DNA of 64,000 nucleotides. Origin: Brachionus manjavacas. Lineage: Eukaryota; Rotifera; Eurotatoria; Ploima; Brachionidae. Positions 11,901 to 23,000 of this stretch are shown piece by piece; position 1 is the first letter of the stretch, and each line of letters begins with the position of its first letter. The position numbers and the translations under genes are program-made. Location: NCBI GenBank assembly GCA_019054805.1, contig JAHQIY010000022.1, forward strand, positions 310,001 through 374,000. The letters run 5' to 3'. A model generated the notes under the pieces. That model saw nothing but the letters and a program-made list of their open reading frames with translations, had not been told where the DNA came from and made no database searches.

Positions 11901-14900
11901 AGTAGAAAAGAGCTTCTACTCTCTTTATGGCCTCGGCTGTAAACCAAAATCTGCACCACCGGGATTATGGTTTACAGCCGGTTTTCTATACAAGCAATTT
12001 TGTCAATCGATTTTTCGATACCACTTAGACATGGTATTTGTAGGTGAAACTAAACTTGGTGAACTTGATATCAGGCAAAATTTACTAATTAAGAGAATGT
12101 TTGACATAAAGAAATATGCCAGGTTCAGACCGATATTAGAGTCTCTACGTCTTGAAACGGTAGAACAAATTTATATGAAACACAAGATATTTTTTATGAA
12201 ACAGCTTAAAAACATTAAAATCTGTTGGGAACCTATTTTTACATTCGGATTACTCGACTTTTGAACAAAAAAATACCTCATATTGCAAACAGCACAAGAA
12301 CCTAGAGAAAAAGATACACTTTGATCCGATGGAATATAGTACAAAGACTTCAATAGTCATAATTGGTCATATATTTACTGTACTCTTTGGTGTACAGTAA
12401 GGCCTGTATTGAAACTTCGAATGCAAGTTCGATGCATCATTTTGTAGAGAATTTCTTCCTGTTTTTTTTTAAAGGATAAAACTAAATGCTGTTGGAAGAC
12501 TCTCAATCATTGAAATCATGTAATGATCTCTCATCAAAAGCATATGTACCAAATAGGCGACCAAGCATGCTTGAAAATATTGTGGAATTAATTGAAGAAG
12601 AAGTAAAAATGGGTGCCATGCGAAATTTGTTGGAAAAACATTCAAAAACAGTCAAAAGCCAACAAAAAGATCTAAAGAAAATGAGGAACCTAAACGAACT
12701 GAAACTGACCATGTACAACTAACTAACATTTTTTTTAAATTAAAGCATCATAATTTTTATTTTTTTTATTTAAAAAAAATATTATCCAAAAATTAAAATA
12801 AACACCTGAAAGATTTTTATTTAAATTTTCCTTTTTGCCACTTGGATAAACTCAATAAATAAACCTTATAAAGAATCAAAAAATTAAAAAAAAATGACAG
12901 TTAAGTAAGTTTTTGAGGTTTTTTCAGATTTACTTCCGCAAAATTTATCAGAAAGAAAAATTTATTGTTAGTTTTCATTAGTGAAATCTCTTTATAGTGA
13001 TGCATCAAAAACGTAGATTAAATTTTATAACAAAGTCCGGTAAGAGTATTTGTCAATCTGAGGGTTGGATTTACAAAAAAAAAAATTAATTAATATTTAT
13101 AATTATTAAAATCTAGATAAATATATTTAATTATGATTTTTTGTTTAATTGTAATTTCTGACAACCATTTTTGATTCCCCGTTATATAAATTTGCTGCAC
13201 ATGAAAATATGTCTTGCATTTAATTTTACAAAAACCTTTTTTTAGGATAATTTTTGAGCATAATCATGAAAACTTCAATTTTTCAAACTATTCAAATTAT
13301 TTTTTTTTTGTTTAATCTATCAATTATTTTTATGAAATATTAAAAGAGATATTTTATAAAGGTATTTTATTAGAATTACAATGATTTTGGTGAAGCAATA
13401 TTGTGATTGTGAAGTTTTTCACTTTTCGGTCGTTCTAATTCAAAATAAATACCCCTACTAACTTTAATAACTTTTTTACTATGAAAAAAAATAAATTGCT
13501 TATTGTTTGAGCAATTTTCATTAATCATATTTTTTAATGGCGTGACAAATGCAGAGTTTTTTGTAGACCTTATTTAACTGCACTAAGCAAATTTGCTTAA
13601 AATAAAGCATTTTACAGAATTAAATTATACGAATTTCCTGAATTGAAAAGATCAAATTGAAATGATCTTTACAACCCTAGCAATATTTTTATTGTATTAT
13701 TTTAAAAATTAACTAAATCAATTTATCGATATCAACTCATAAACTTTTGAATACTTTGAATTTAATGAGAAAAATCGTTCATAAATTATCATAACATAAA
13801 TTTATCAGGATTTACTTTTTAGAAATAAAAATTTAAAACTAAAAAATTTAACCAAGATATTGAAAAAATTGATATTAAAAAATGTTATAATTTTTCTTCT
13901 TCTAATAATCCAAAAGTGGTTCAGCAAATGAAACCAATATCAACGTCAATGTCACACTATATGAAACAAATAAAATTTAGTTATTTAAGTTACTTTTAAA
14001 GCTAAATTGCTTCAATCAGTAACATTTGCAGAACAAATTTTAGATTAAAAGCACAAAATTTAAAGCATTTTTTCTTTTTAAAAGTGAAAATTTTTGCATT
14101 AAATTTTTGTATACTTGATATTATTCAAAAAACAAATCATTATTAACATTTTAAAAATATCGTTTAATTGATAATACGTAATAATGGATAATTACCAGAG
14201 TTGTCTAAAAGTCACAAGTCAAATAAAAGCCATGACTTTGACCTGAATCAAATTTGTTAGAGATTTTATTTTCATGACATCTATACAAATCCGATTATTA
14301 CGTATCTACTAATAGAATAAAATCTTGAAAATAGAATGGAATCTACGTTAGGTCCCTGATATAAAAAAAAAATATGGTGTAGCATGAATATCGCCATATA
14401 GAATTGCTCTTTCAATAGATAAAACCATCGATACCATTGATAGAACCAGGTACTTAAATTTTAACTTATTCATTTGAAATCAAATATTAGTTTATTTTTT
14501 TGCTAAAAAATTATAAATAATCTTGTCGAATTTTACTATTGATTATTTTAATCGAAGAAAATTTAGTAAAATAGTCCATTTTATATATATTGAAAATTTT
14601 TGCTGTTGATGAAATTTCATACAAAACTTCCAATACAAGAGAAATTTCTCACTTTTGTTCCAATTGTCAGAAACTTGTTCTGCAGATGAAAAAAAGTGAA
14701 AAAACTTTTGTTTCAGCTACTGCGAAAGTCTCCAAAAGCTGTTTGAATCTGTCATGCTAGTTAAAAGCATTTAAAATAAAACGCAATTATTTGGCACAGA
14801 ATTCGCAGACTTCCGCAGTTTATCGAACAAAAGTTGTTGCACTTTGTTTCACCTGTAGAACAAGTTTTTGGCAATTGGAACAAAAGTGAGATTTTTTTTT

Positions 14901-17050
14901 TTTTTTTTATTGGAATTTTTATGTAATTTCACAATGCCTAATATTTTCGGTTACAAATGTAAATATCTTTTTTTGCTAAACATAGTTTTGATAATAAAAA
15001 AAAAAATCAATTTTTATTCAATGTTATAAGCCTTATATCTTTCTTCTTATTTACCGGACCTGTTAGGATCTAGTGGTTCACGGTATAAGTGACATAAAAT
15101 GACAAAGAAAGGAATAAAATGGTAGCTTTATTTATAAATTTTAACTTTGAGTCTAAATAAATAATAAAGAAAAAACAACTATAGAGCATGAAAAAAATCA
15201 CAGAATTATTAGAGATTCGCAATTTCAAATCCCAATGACCAGGATTTTACAAAGCATTAAATACTAACGACTTGCTAAACGCATGAAATCATAGTGTTGC
15301 ACTGTGAAACTATAGACATTTAAGTTGACTGGAGTTGGTGTTGTAGTTAATAAATATAATAAAAAAAAAATTAAATAATTTAGTCTTCATTAAATATTTA
15401 GTTATTGAGAGAACTACAACAGACCGATCAATTTATCCATATTTTTTTATCCGAAATAATTCTCATTTTATGTGCATTAAAAAAAAATTTCAAAATTTTC
15501 AAATTATTGATTTTTCAAATTGGCTTATTTTTCTATTTTTATTGCTGAATTCTTACGATCAAGAAACAATACTCAATATTTTAATAACCGAAAGAAAAAA
15601 AGAAACTAAAAGCAACCAACCAACCTTTGTAACTTGCCAAGGTCAAAGCCGTTTCCTTGAATTCGGCCGAGTATGTGTTCACATTTGCGTGGCCTATGTC
15701 GACAAGAACTTTGGCACAGTCGAGAAACCCGTTGGACGCAGCCTCCATTAGAGGCGTGTGTCCGTTTTCATTTGTCTGCTCGATCAAAATAGTGTCCTTG
15801 CACGTTTCAGTAAGTTTTTTGACAATATTGGCATGCTGATTCTGAATTGCATAATGGAGCGGACTAGATCCACTAGAGGACTTTTTGTTCGGATTAGCTC
15901 CGTGTTTTAGCAAGAGTTCGACAATTTGCTCGTGTCCGTTCGAGCACGCTTCGATCAGCGGCGTCGATTCATTTTTTATTTTCGATTTGGACACAGTGTC
16001 CAGATTCGAGTTGGAATTGATGGCGAGAAGCACGCTAACAAGCTCGAGATAGCCGCTGGCGCACGCCAGGCCCAGGACCGAGTCCGCATTCTCCTCGAGC
16101 AGTTCGGTGAGACTTTTGCCGACGGCAATTTTTTTATTAGCCACCTGGGTGAGTGCGTCGATGGCTTCTTTGTCCGAATTGGCCAGATCGGGCTTCAAAT
16201 CGATCAATTTGTTAAGCAAAGATTCGGGACTAGTGAGATTTCCTATACATGAATTGATGGTTTGTTTAAGAGACGAGCTGGATGAGCTGGAGCTCGAGCA
16301 GGCCGATTTTTTGTCCGTTTTTTCCAGCTTTTGAATCATGTAGTTGTGGTGCTGGATGTCGGCCTCGGTGAGCTCTTCGTCGTCCTCGTCGCCGTTATTC
16401 GACATGGTCGAGTTGGACGACGACGAGGCGGCAGCAACGGCCGCCGCCGCCAAGATAAACTCCTCGAATGTGGACTCGACCACTTCGTTTATGCTCTTGG
16501 TCTCGTTTTTAGGCTTGGCTTGATTCTTCTTCAGTTTGGTTTTGGCCACAACTTCATTGAGTGTGCGCACATAAGTGGTTGTTAGGGTCTGCATTATCTG
16601 CGGGTCTTTGAACAAGTCGCTGGTAATGGACTCGATGCCCGCATTCGCCAGCAGAGTCTCCAGCTTAAGCTTTGTGTCGTTGTCGATTTGGGCGTAATTT
16701 TTGGGCCTGTTTTTGAGGAGATTGAGGCCGTCGTCGTCGTCGTCGTCGTCGTCGTCATCATCGTTGTCGTCATCGTCGTCGTCGTCCACTTCCTCGACAT
16801 TTTCCGGATCGTCCTCGTTGAACACAAAGCTCTCGATTTGGTTGATCTCGTTGTCCTCGTCGGCTTGATTCAAACTTATTTTTTGAATAAAATTTGAGTT
16901 CAGCTTGGAGTTCAATCGTTCGAGATTGTTGTTCTTGTCCGATGGCTGTGTGGACAAAAGAAATTTGGTCTTTTTGGAGATTTTGTTGCGTGCCGCATTT
17001 GTGCTGTTACGGTTTCGCGGCTTCAGTTTGTTCAGCTTTTCGATATCCAT
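5968..17050 (-). CDS. mask: MASK / ANKHD1-ANKRD17 orthologue (multiple ankyrin repeats, KH domain)
   Basis: Two coding exons, 17050-15625 and 11024-5968, are joined across a 4.6-kb GT-AG intron in phase 1. The junction falls inside ankyrin residues YKG^HVEVV. The protein is 2,160 aa. Seen: an acidic N-terminus with a poly-Asp run, about 14 ankyrin repeats at ~320-805, a Ser/Asp-rich coiled spacer, and about 10 more repeats at ~1165-1505, including NRNTALTLACFQGRADVVSL. Next come a basic MAAQRKREKRKLKKK segment, poly-Gln tracts, a KH-like region at ~1735-1815, and tail motifs KPRNFAEAVAK and KPIGYER. The two-block ankyrin plus KH design is diagnostic of MASK, a scaffold and cofactor known from Hippo/Yorkie and receptor-tyrosine-kinase signalling in animals. 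Odd points: the KH GXXG loop is lost (MMAMCTKSLSNIQ), and the ankyrin exons are far more GC-rich than the surroundings. The ATG at 17050 lies 19 nt after a splice-acceptor-like CTTTTTTTCTAG. Confidence 0.95.
11583..11650 (-). repeat. tRNA-derived SINE or tRNA pseudogene
   Basis: On the minus strand, TGTAGTTGGTAGAACAACAG resembles a Pol III A box and GGGGTTCAAATCT a B box, at tRNA-like spacing, preceded by a GGTGGTAG start. The 3' acceptor strand does not pair with the 5' end and the anticodon stem is poor, so it is not a functional tRNA. It lies inside the large MASK intron. Confidence 0.5.
11660..12270 (+). mobile_element. LINE reverse-transcriptase C-terminal fragment
   Basis: An open frame at 11677-12264 reads through KSAGLVFQKDK, VEYLGLPIGNSEFVW, SFYSLYGLGCKP and GELDIRQNLLIKRMFDIKKY. 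The same series appears in the LINE copies at 39487-40287 (YLGLPIGDHVF) and 50481-50600 (KELDTRQNILIKNTIGISKY). It is the region after the RT catalytic core in a CR1/Jockey-like ORF2. It lies in the MASK intron, opposite to the gene, and is truncated at both ends. Confidence 0.75.
12486..12722 (+). CDS. Unrecognised 78-aa ORF in the MASK intron
   Basis: An ATG-started frame of 78 aa is rich in Lys/Glu, with an amphipathic stretch IVELIEEEVKMGAMRNLLEK. I do not recognise it. It follows the LINE fragment and may be part of a transposon protein. It is in the opposite orientation to the host gene MASK, and no support for expression is visible. Confidence 0.25.
   Translation: MLLEDSQSLKSCNDLSSKAYVPNRRPSMLENIVELIEEEVKMGAMRNLLEKHSKTVKSQQKDLKKMRNLNELKLTMYN
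13402..13678. mobile_element. Degenerate MITE, relative of the one at 42476-42831
   Basis: The ends TTGTGAAGTTTTTCACTTTT and GAAATGATCTTTACAACCCT and the inner block GCACTAAGCAAATTTGCTTA with TTTTGTAGACC match the intact MITE at 42476-42831, including order and spacing. It is diverged and carries no coding frame. It sits in the MASK intron. Confidence 0.65.
14610..14933. mobile_element. MITE with ~100-bp inverted repeats
   Basis: The left arm TGAAATTTCATACAAAACTT...CTCACTTTTGTTCCAATTG and the right arm CAATTGGAACAAAAGTGAG...TTATGTAATTTCACA are reverse complements over about 100 bp with scattered mismatches. They share the inner motif ACTTGTTCT(G/A)CAG. The body is short and non-coding. Located in the MASK intron. 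Confidence 0.65.
15056..15365. repeat. Dispersed repeat family B, second copy
   Basis: GGATCTAGTGGTTCACGG near 15068 and CTAACGACTTGCTAAACGCA near 15267 match the copy at 1895-2470 in the same order. There is no coding content. Confidence 0.5.
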
Positions 17051-17067
17051 TGTTTCTCGAAATAAAC

Positions 17068-17082
17068 AACTAGAAAAAAAGT
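17068..17082 (-). promoter_or_regulatory. Splice-acceptor-like site just upstream of the MASK start codon
   Basis: On the minus strand a pyrimidine run, CTTTTTTTCTAG, ends 19 nt before the MASK ATG. It would fit either a 5'-UTR intron or a spliced-leader acceptor. Confidence 0.4.
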
Positions 17083-20031
17083 GTAACTTTAAAATAGATA
17101 ACGTTAATGTTATTATATAAATTTTAATTGGATAGAACGAGAGAATTTATTCTCTTTATTTTATTTTCTTTTTTCTTTCTATACTATGAACAACAAAAGC
17201 TCTTCGTGTTATGAGTTTATTTTGTTATAGAATGAAAATTTTCGATTTTCTTCTTTCTCTTAAATAATTTATAATAATTTATTTTTGTTAAGTTGTTTTG
17301 CATTTGCACAACTAGACAGCACACAGATACATGTTTGCATCTAGATGAAAATCAAATCGTTTAAGCTTTGCGGGCTAGGACCATTTGTTTGTCTGGCAAG
17401 CAACCTGATATCTCAATGAGCTTGTAAATTAATACAAGAATAAAAAAAAATAAAATTTTATCAGGATTTTAAATATTTGTTGTACAGATAGATGCTAGAA
17501 TTTTTCTAATTAATTTTTTGATCACTAACAAGTCCTTTTGCAAGCATCTTCATTAGAAAAAAACACTTTTTTTTTCAATAATAAAATTATGCTATAATTT
17601 AATTTTAGTTCAATTTCTTTAAAATCAGTTTGGTGCTACTCTAATTAAAAGTGCAGTAAGAAAATTATATATTTGAAACTTTTTTTAATTTAAAATTCCG
17701 ATCAAACATTGAATAAAATTTTTATTTGAAATATTTAATTCAAACAGTAATTGAACAGACTTTATTGATACGAACATTGAACATTTTTAGAAAAATTCAC
17801 CTATCTCTTGAACAATTTCTATCAATCAATATTTTTGTGTAACACAAAAAAAGAATTAATTGTAAAATTTCAAGATAAATTATCAAAAGATTAAAAATTA
17901 TTTAAGATGAAAAAAATATAAATAATCCCCGAACACAAACATAATTTTAAAATTTTGTAATATTAAGATAAATGGATTTTGACTGTAAATTCTGATTTAT
18001 TGTGCTTTTTCAAAGATCAGATTTAATTAACACAGAAAAATTACGTTTAAGTTTACAATTTCAAAATTTATTTAAAATTTAAATAAGCTCTATATTTTTT
18101 TTAGAATGCTATTTTTAAAATTTCCATACTACTGAACAATCAAATACTAAGAGCAAGAACATTCGTCTTGACGGCTAAAATTAATTTTTTTTTAATTGAA
18201 TGTAATTCCAGATTTTCGGAAAAATAAATTAAGCTCGATGAATTATTTTTTAATTACAAATAAAATTTTTAGATATGAATAGAACTTCTAAGGGTGTAAA
18301 TAAAAGTGAACTCAAGAATTATTCTATAAAAAATATATTTTGCAAGAAATCCATCTTATTTTCACTTAATGAAATAAAATTTGTCTTTGGCAAAATAGAA
18401 GATTTATTTTTGTCTTCTGGAATTGTTGCATGTTTTTAATTTGCTTAATATAAATGAGTTAAATGATTAAAATTAAAATTTATTTATTGTAAATTTATTT
18501 CAATAATTCTATAGTTTGTTAAAATTAAAATAAATTCTTTTAAATGAATATAAAATGAATGATATTATCGTCAATTTTCGCACATTTTTTAAATTTTAGA
18601 CGGACAACGCAGAAATCCCAAAAAATTGATTTTAAGTCGCTTTTTTTGTAATTTTTTATTAAGATTTTGCTTGAAAATGCAACTAAATTGCTGATTATGC
18701 TCTTCCTGTAACAAAATTTTGCAAAATCCATAATAATATATGCTGACTAGTATTTCAGAAGTTGAATAAAGTATGCTCTAAACTTTGAATATAATTTATG
18801 TAGAAAATAATTATAGCTGAATAATTTGCTACTTTTAAAATGAGATAAAAACAAATTTCTAACCTTTTAAATCAATCTGCAATTTTTATATAAAACAAGA
18901 TCATATTTACCTACAAAATTATTACAAGAAAAAGTTTCGAGGCAGTAAACAGAGAAAAAACTTTGAATGGTGCATAATAAAAAAATTGAGTTGAAACAAT
19001 TTTAAATTTTTCTCAAAAACTCTTATTATTTTGTATAGCTCATAAATTATCATCTAGGCCAGTCAAAGAGCCCTCATAAATTAATGGTCATATATTAATA
19101 ATTTATAAAAACAAAATATACAATTATGCAAAAATATTAGTATTTCAGAGTATTTTATTTTCTAAATGATGAGGAAAATAAAGCTGTTTTTCTAAATTAT
19201 TTTGCTGGCAGATAAAAAATTGTAAATTTCAAAATAAAATTTTGAAAATTTTAATCGATGCATTGTCACGCATCAATGTTCATGTTTATTTTTGAAATTA
19301 AAATTAGGTTGTGATAATATGGAAACCATAAAACAAAATTCATTGACTGATTATTCAAATTTTTGCAATATTTTAAATTTTAAACTATTTTTACACAGTC
19401 TTTTTTTACACCTAAAAGAAGAAATAATTTTTTTTTTTAATTTTCAAGTTTCGTTAATTAACAAAAGTAGAGTTCAAAACAGACATTTTCTAAAGTTTTA
19501 AAGATTAAAAATTTATTTAAAAGAGAGCATGCTCATTAATTTTCTTGTAAGTTCTCATTCAAAATTTGAATCAGAGCATTTTTATTTGGTCTCGAAAATT
19601 TATTTATTGTTTTAAAGTTATTTTATTTTGCTCAAAAATCAATTTGGGTGAAGACTAATTATGAAAAGACAAATTCGGAACACAATTCTAAGCTAATGGA
19701 AATCGATATTTGTCTAGAAATGCTGCGTATTTTCATTAGGCCACCTAAAATCATCTTTGGAAAAATTCCTTGAGAGTCGCAAGCTCACAGGCATCTCGTG
19801 CAAATCACACAAATATGTAAAAATTTAAACTTAAAAAATTTCAAATTCAATTCAATTAGCATAATTTTTCTGTAGCTCTAAAATTTTGTTTCATTCTCTC
19901 CTCTATTAAAATGTTGCTTATATTTTCTCTTTCTTACTTGCTTTGCATCGAAACTTTCTCCAATTTAGAAATATTTTTAAAACTACACAATTAAATTCTT
20001 TACTTATTTGCATTCAGATCATCCTTCAAAA
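17083..20031. other. Intergenic AT-rich DNA between divergent MASK and the chimeric gene
   Basis: Roughly 3 kb of AT-rich sequence without a supported gene. It must hold both promoters. The segment 19083-19240 is duplicated, diverged, at 21685-21825. ORFs at 18540-18731 (minus) and 19292-19501 (plus) are compositionally random and were not accepted. Confidence 0.5.
19083..19240 (+). repeat. Direct repeat shared with 21685-21825
   Basis: Both copies contain AAAAACAAAATATACAATT, GCAAAAATATTAGTATTT and CAAAATAAAATTTTGAAAAT in the same order. The second copy is inside the large intron of the chimeric gene. Confidence 0.6.
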
Positions 20032-23000
20032 ATGACTAGCTTCTTAAAGTATAAAAATTTGATCGACGAATCGATCAGTCAACTAGACCAATTCGAAGAA
20101 GCTTTCAAACAATTGCGACAATCTGATAGCCCAGATGAGCACGAAGAAGAAACAAATAATCTTCTAGGTAATGAGCCAGACCTTAGTTAACCATTTTGCT
20201 AAAAATCATTTGTCAAGATTCAATCAGTTCGTTTATTCTAGAGCTTTTGCAAGAGTCGAGGCTGATGAGCGATGAGGAGAACGCTAACAAGTGTTCGCTG
20301 CTCAAGATTTTGGCTATCAAGGCTATTTGTCTTATTGATTGGAACCTGAACGAACTAGAAAAAGAGTACGTTTAAAATTGACAATTCGTCAAAAAGCCTA
20401 AATTTCAAATTAAGAATCCCGTTTGTTGAATTGTGCGATTTGATGGACTATCTAGTTTTTTTGACCAACTTACATCAGAATTGTTCAAAGTCGAAAACTT
20501 ATAAGCTTAAAAAACTTACCAATTTAGATCTGATAAAGCTTGAGAAGGAGCAAATATTTGTTTTGCAGTTTTATCTTAGATGGAATCTAAGGCTAAAGTT
20601 GTCCTCAAAAAATCACTAGTAAGATTGGAATAAACCAATTTTTCTGTCGTCAACAAATTAAATTTGTTAAGTTGTGGTAAAGTGAATAGCAATAAACTCG
20701 CTCTTACTAGTACCAAAGAGACAATTGATTATTTAGACTTTTTTTTCAAATATCTCAATAATAACGATCTATACAGGCCAGGATCGTCGTGTTTTAGCAT
20801 TCGCAATGATCAGTCTAAAAAAGATGTCTATAATTTTGATCTCAATTGGAATAATATGATTAAATATGATAAAAACGAAATTCGAAATATTGTAAGTAAC
20901 ATGAAGATTTCTACAAGTTTGCTCTATTAAACTTGCAGGGTCAGACAGATTTTTCCTTTGTTATTCACTCCTTGTGGAGCATAGGCTCATTGATTCTCCC
21001 CTATGTCATTCCCATTTCGGTGAGCTCTTTGGTGACGGGTGGGAAACCGGTTTTGTACAAAACTGGTTAAAACAGAGCAATAATAAGAGGATTTTTGAAA
21101 GTTTAACTTTTTTAGCTTTTTTAATTTTAAGTTTTTTTTAATAAAACGATTATTAAAAGTTAAATTCTGAGAAAAAAAATTAAAATTTTTTAATGTTTTA
21201 TTATAGAGCCGGCGGTTCCTAATCGAACCGGTTTCAATGAGCTTTTTTTAATACTAAAAATTTTTTTCATTGTTTCTGGCTAAAAAACAAAAAAAAAAAC
21301 TTCCCTTTAATTTAAATAAACCCGATTTCCTTAACCGATTTTCCTTACCACTTGTTCATTCTAGGAGCTACAAAGCTCAAGAAGTCGTAAACGTCTTGGA
21401 ATAATAAAAGGACACAAAAGGACAGAAAAGAATTTTTAGTATTAAAAATAACTTTATTGACTTAATGGCTCTGAATTTGTTCTTGTGTATTGATCAACAT
21501 TCGACAATGACTCAGGACAGTGTATCCAGGCTTACAGTGTGGAAGGTCTTTAGGCTCTACCTGTCAGATTCTCACATTCCTCAGCATTCGCTTTCGATCA
21601 TCAGTTTTGCTTTTACTACAGTACAATTTTTTTTTCCTTTTCGCTCCTTGTGGAGCATAGGGTCATACTACAGTGCAGTAATGATCATGTATTAATAATC
21701 TTTAAAAACAAAATATACAATTTTGCAAAAATATTAGTATTTTAGAGAATTTTATTTTTTGAATGAAGAAGAAAATAAGGCTGTTAAGTTTCAAAATAAA
21801 ATTTTGAAAATTTTCTATCCTATATTTCTGTGCCATCGATAGTGATCGGGCTTACATATGCACATAGCGTTGTTCGCCAAATTTTGTGTCTTCATATGAA
21901 TTAGATATTAGCACAAGGTCTAAATCTTCAAGCCTTACTGTTAATAAAAATTGTATTCCTCTCGCACTGGCAGTTGTTTTCTTCATGACATAGTCAATCA
22001 GTATTAGGAAAAGTGTAGGAGAGAGAACGCTCCCTTGCCTGGCTCCTGCCTGTACACACTCTGAAGCTCTCAGATTGCCTTTTTTCCAGAACCACGCTAC
22101 ACTCGAATTTTTCGTAGAAGAGTTTTATCAACTTAATCATCTTCAGTGGCAAGATCTTAGTATGGCTCACAAGGTTTCAAGGTTAGAGAGAGAGTCTTAA
22201 TTTTTTTTTTCAATTTTACAAAAAAAACATTAAGAGCCTATTTTTGATTGAGGAAATAATTTCAAGTAAAATTTCACCTATGAGATCATTTTCTTAAGAT
22301 TAATAATTTAAATAAATAAGCTTTATATCAACGATATTTAGTAGATAAAAATTTAATTTTTCTTCTATTATTTCATTTAGCTTTAACTTGAATTTGATGC
22401 TATTCTAATTGATAAAGGGTTAAAGAATAATTGTGCAAATTTGTTTATTTAATAAATATTGAGTAATAAAACTTCCTTAATTGATATTGAAAAACAATTT
22501 TTTCTGATTCTGTTATGAATTATTGATCAACTTTGAAAAATTAGGAAATCAAATATTTCAGAAAAGTCTAAATTTAATCTGTTTTGTTTGTCTGTACGTG
22601 CAAATCTGAATTGTATCAAGATAAATTAAAATATCTTCCAGAACTGATATTCTGATTTAAAATTGGAGTTGAATTATAACCTATCTGTAATCAAAATTAA
22701 AAAATCAAGTTTTTTTTTTTATTTCCTATTTCATATTATATTAAAATTTCAAGAATCTATTTCAGCTAATTATGCATTAGTTCATTTATAAATAAATATT
22801 TATTATATAGAATTCAACTAATAAAAATTTTTCTAATATTTTTTTTAACTAAAAATTTTTCGTTTTAAAAATTAAGTGAATTGGAGTTTTGAAATCGTAT
22901 TTTTTAAGTATTTTTTTAGGTTTAAAAACACAACAAGTTAGAACTTAATAAGTTTCAGTTAATTTTTTGTATATTAAAAATGGCCTTTTAAGAACCTCTA

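Noticed and set aside
15581-15624. Last 14 residues of the MASK exon-1 frame (WLVAFSFFFSFGY) as coding
   Set aside because: They lie beyond the donor AAAG^GTTGGT; splicing to 11024 continues the ankyrin repeat correctly.
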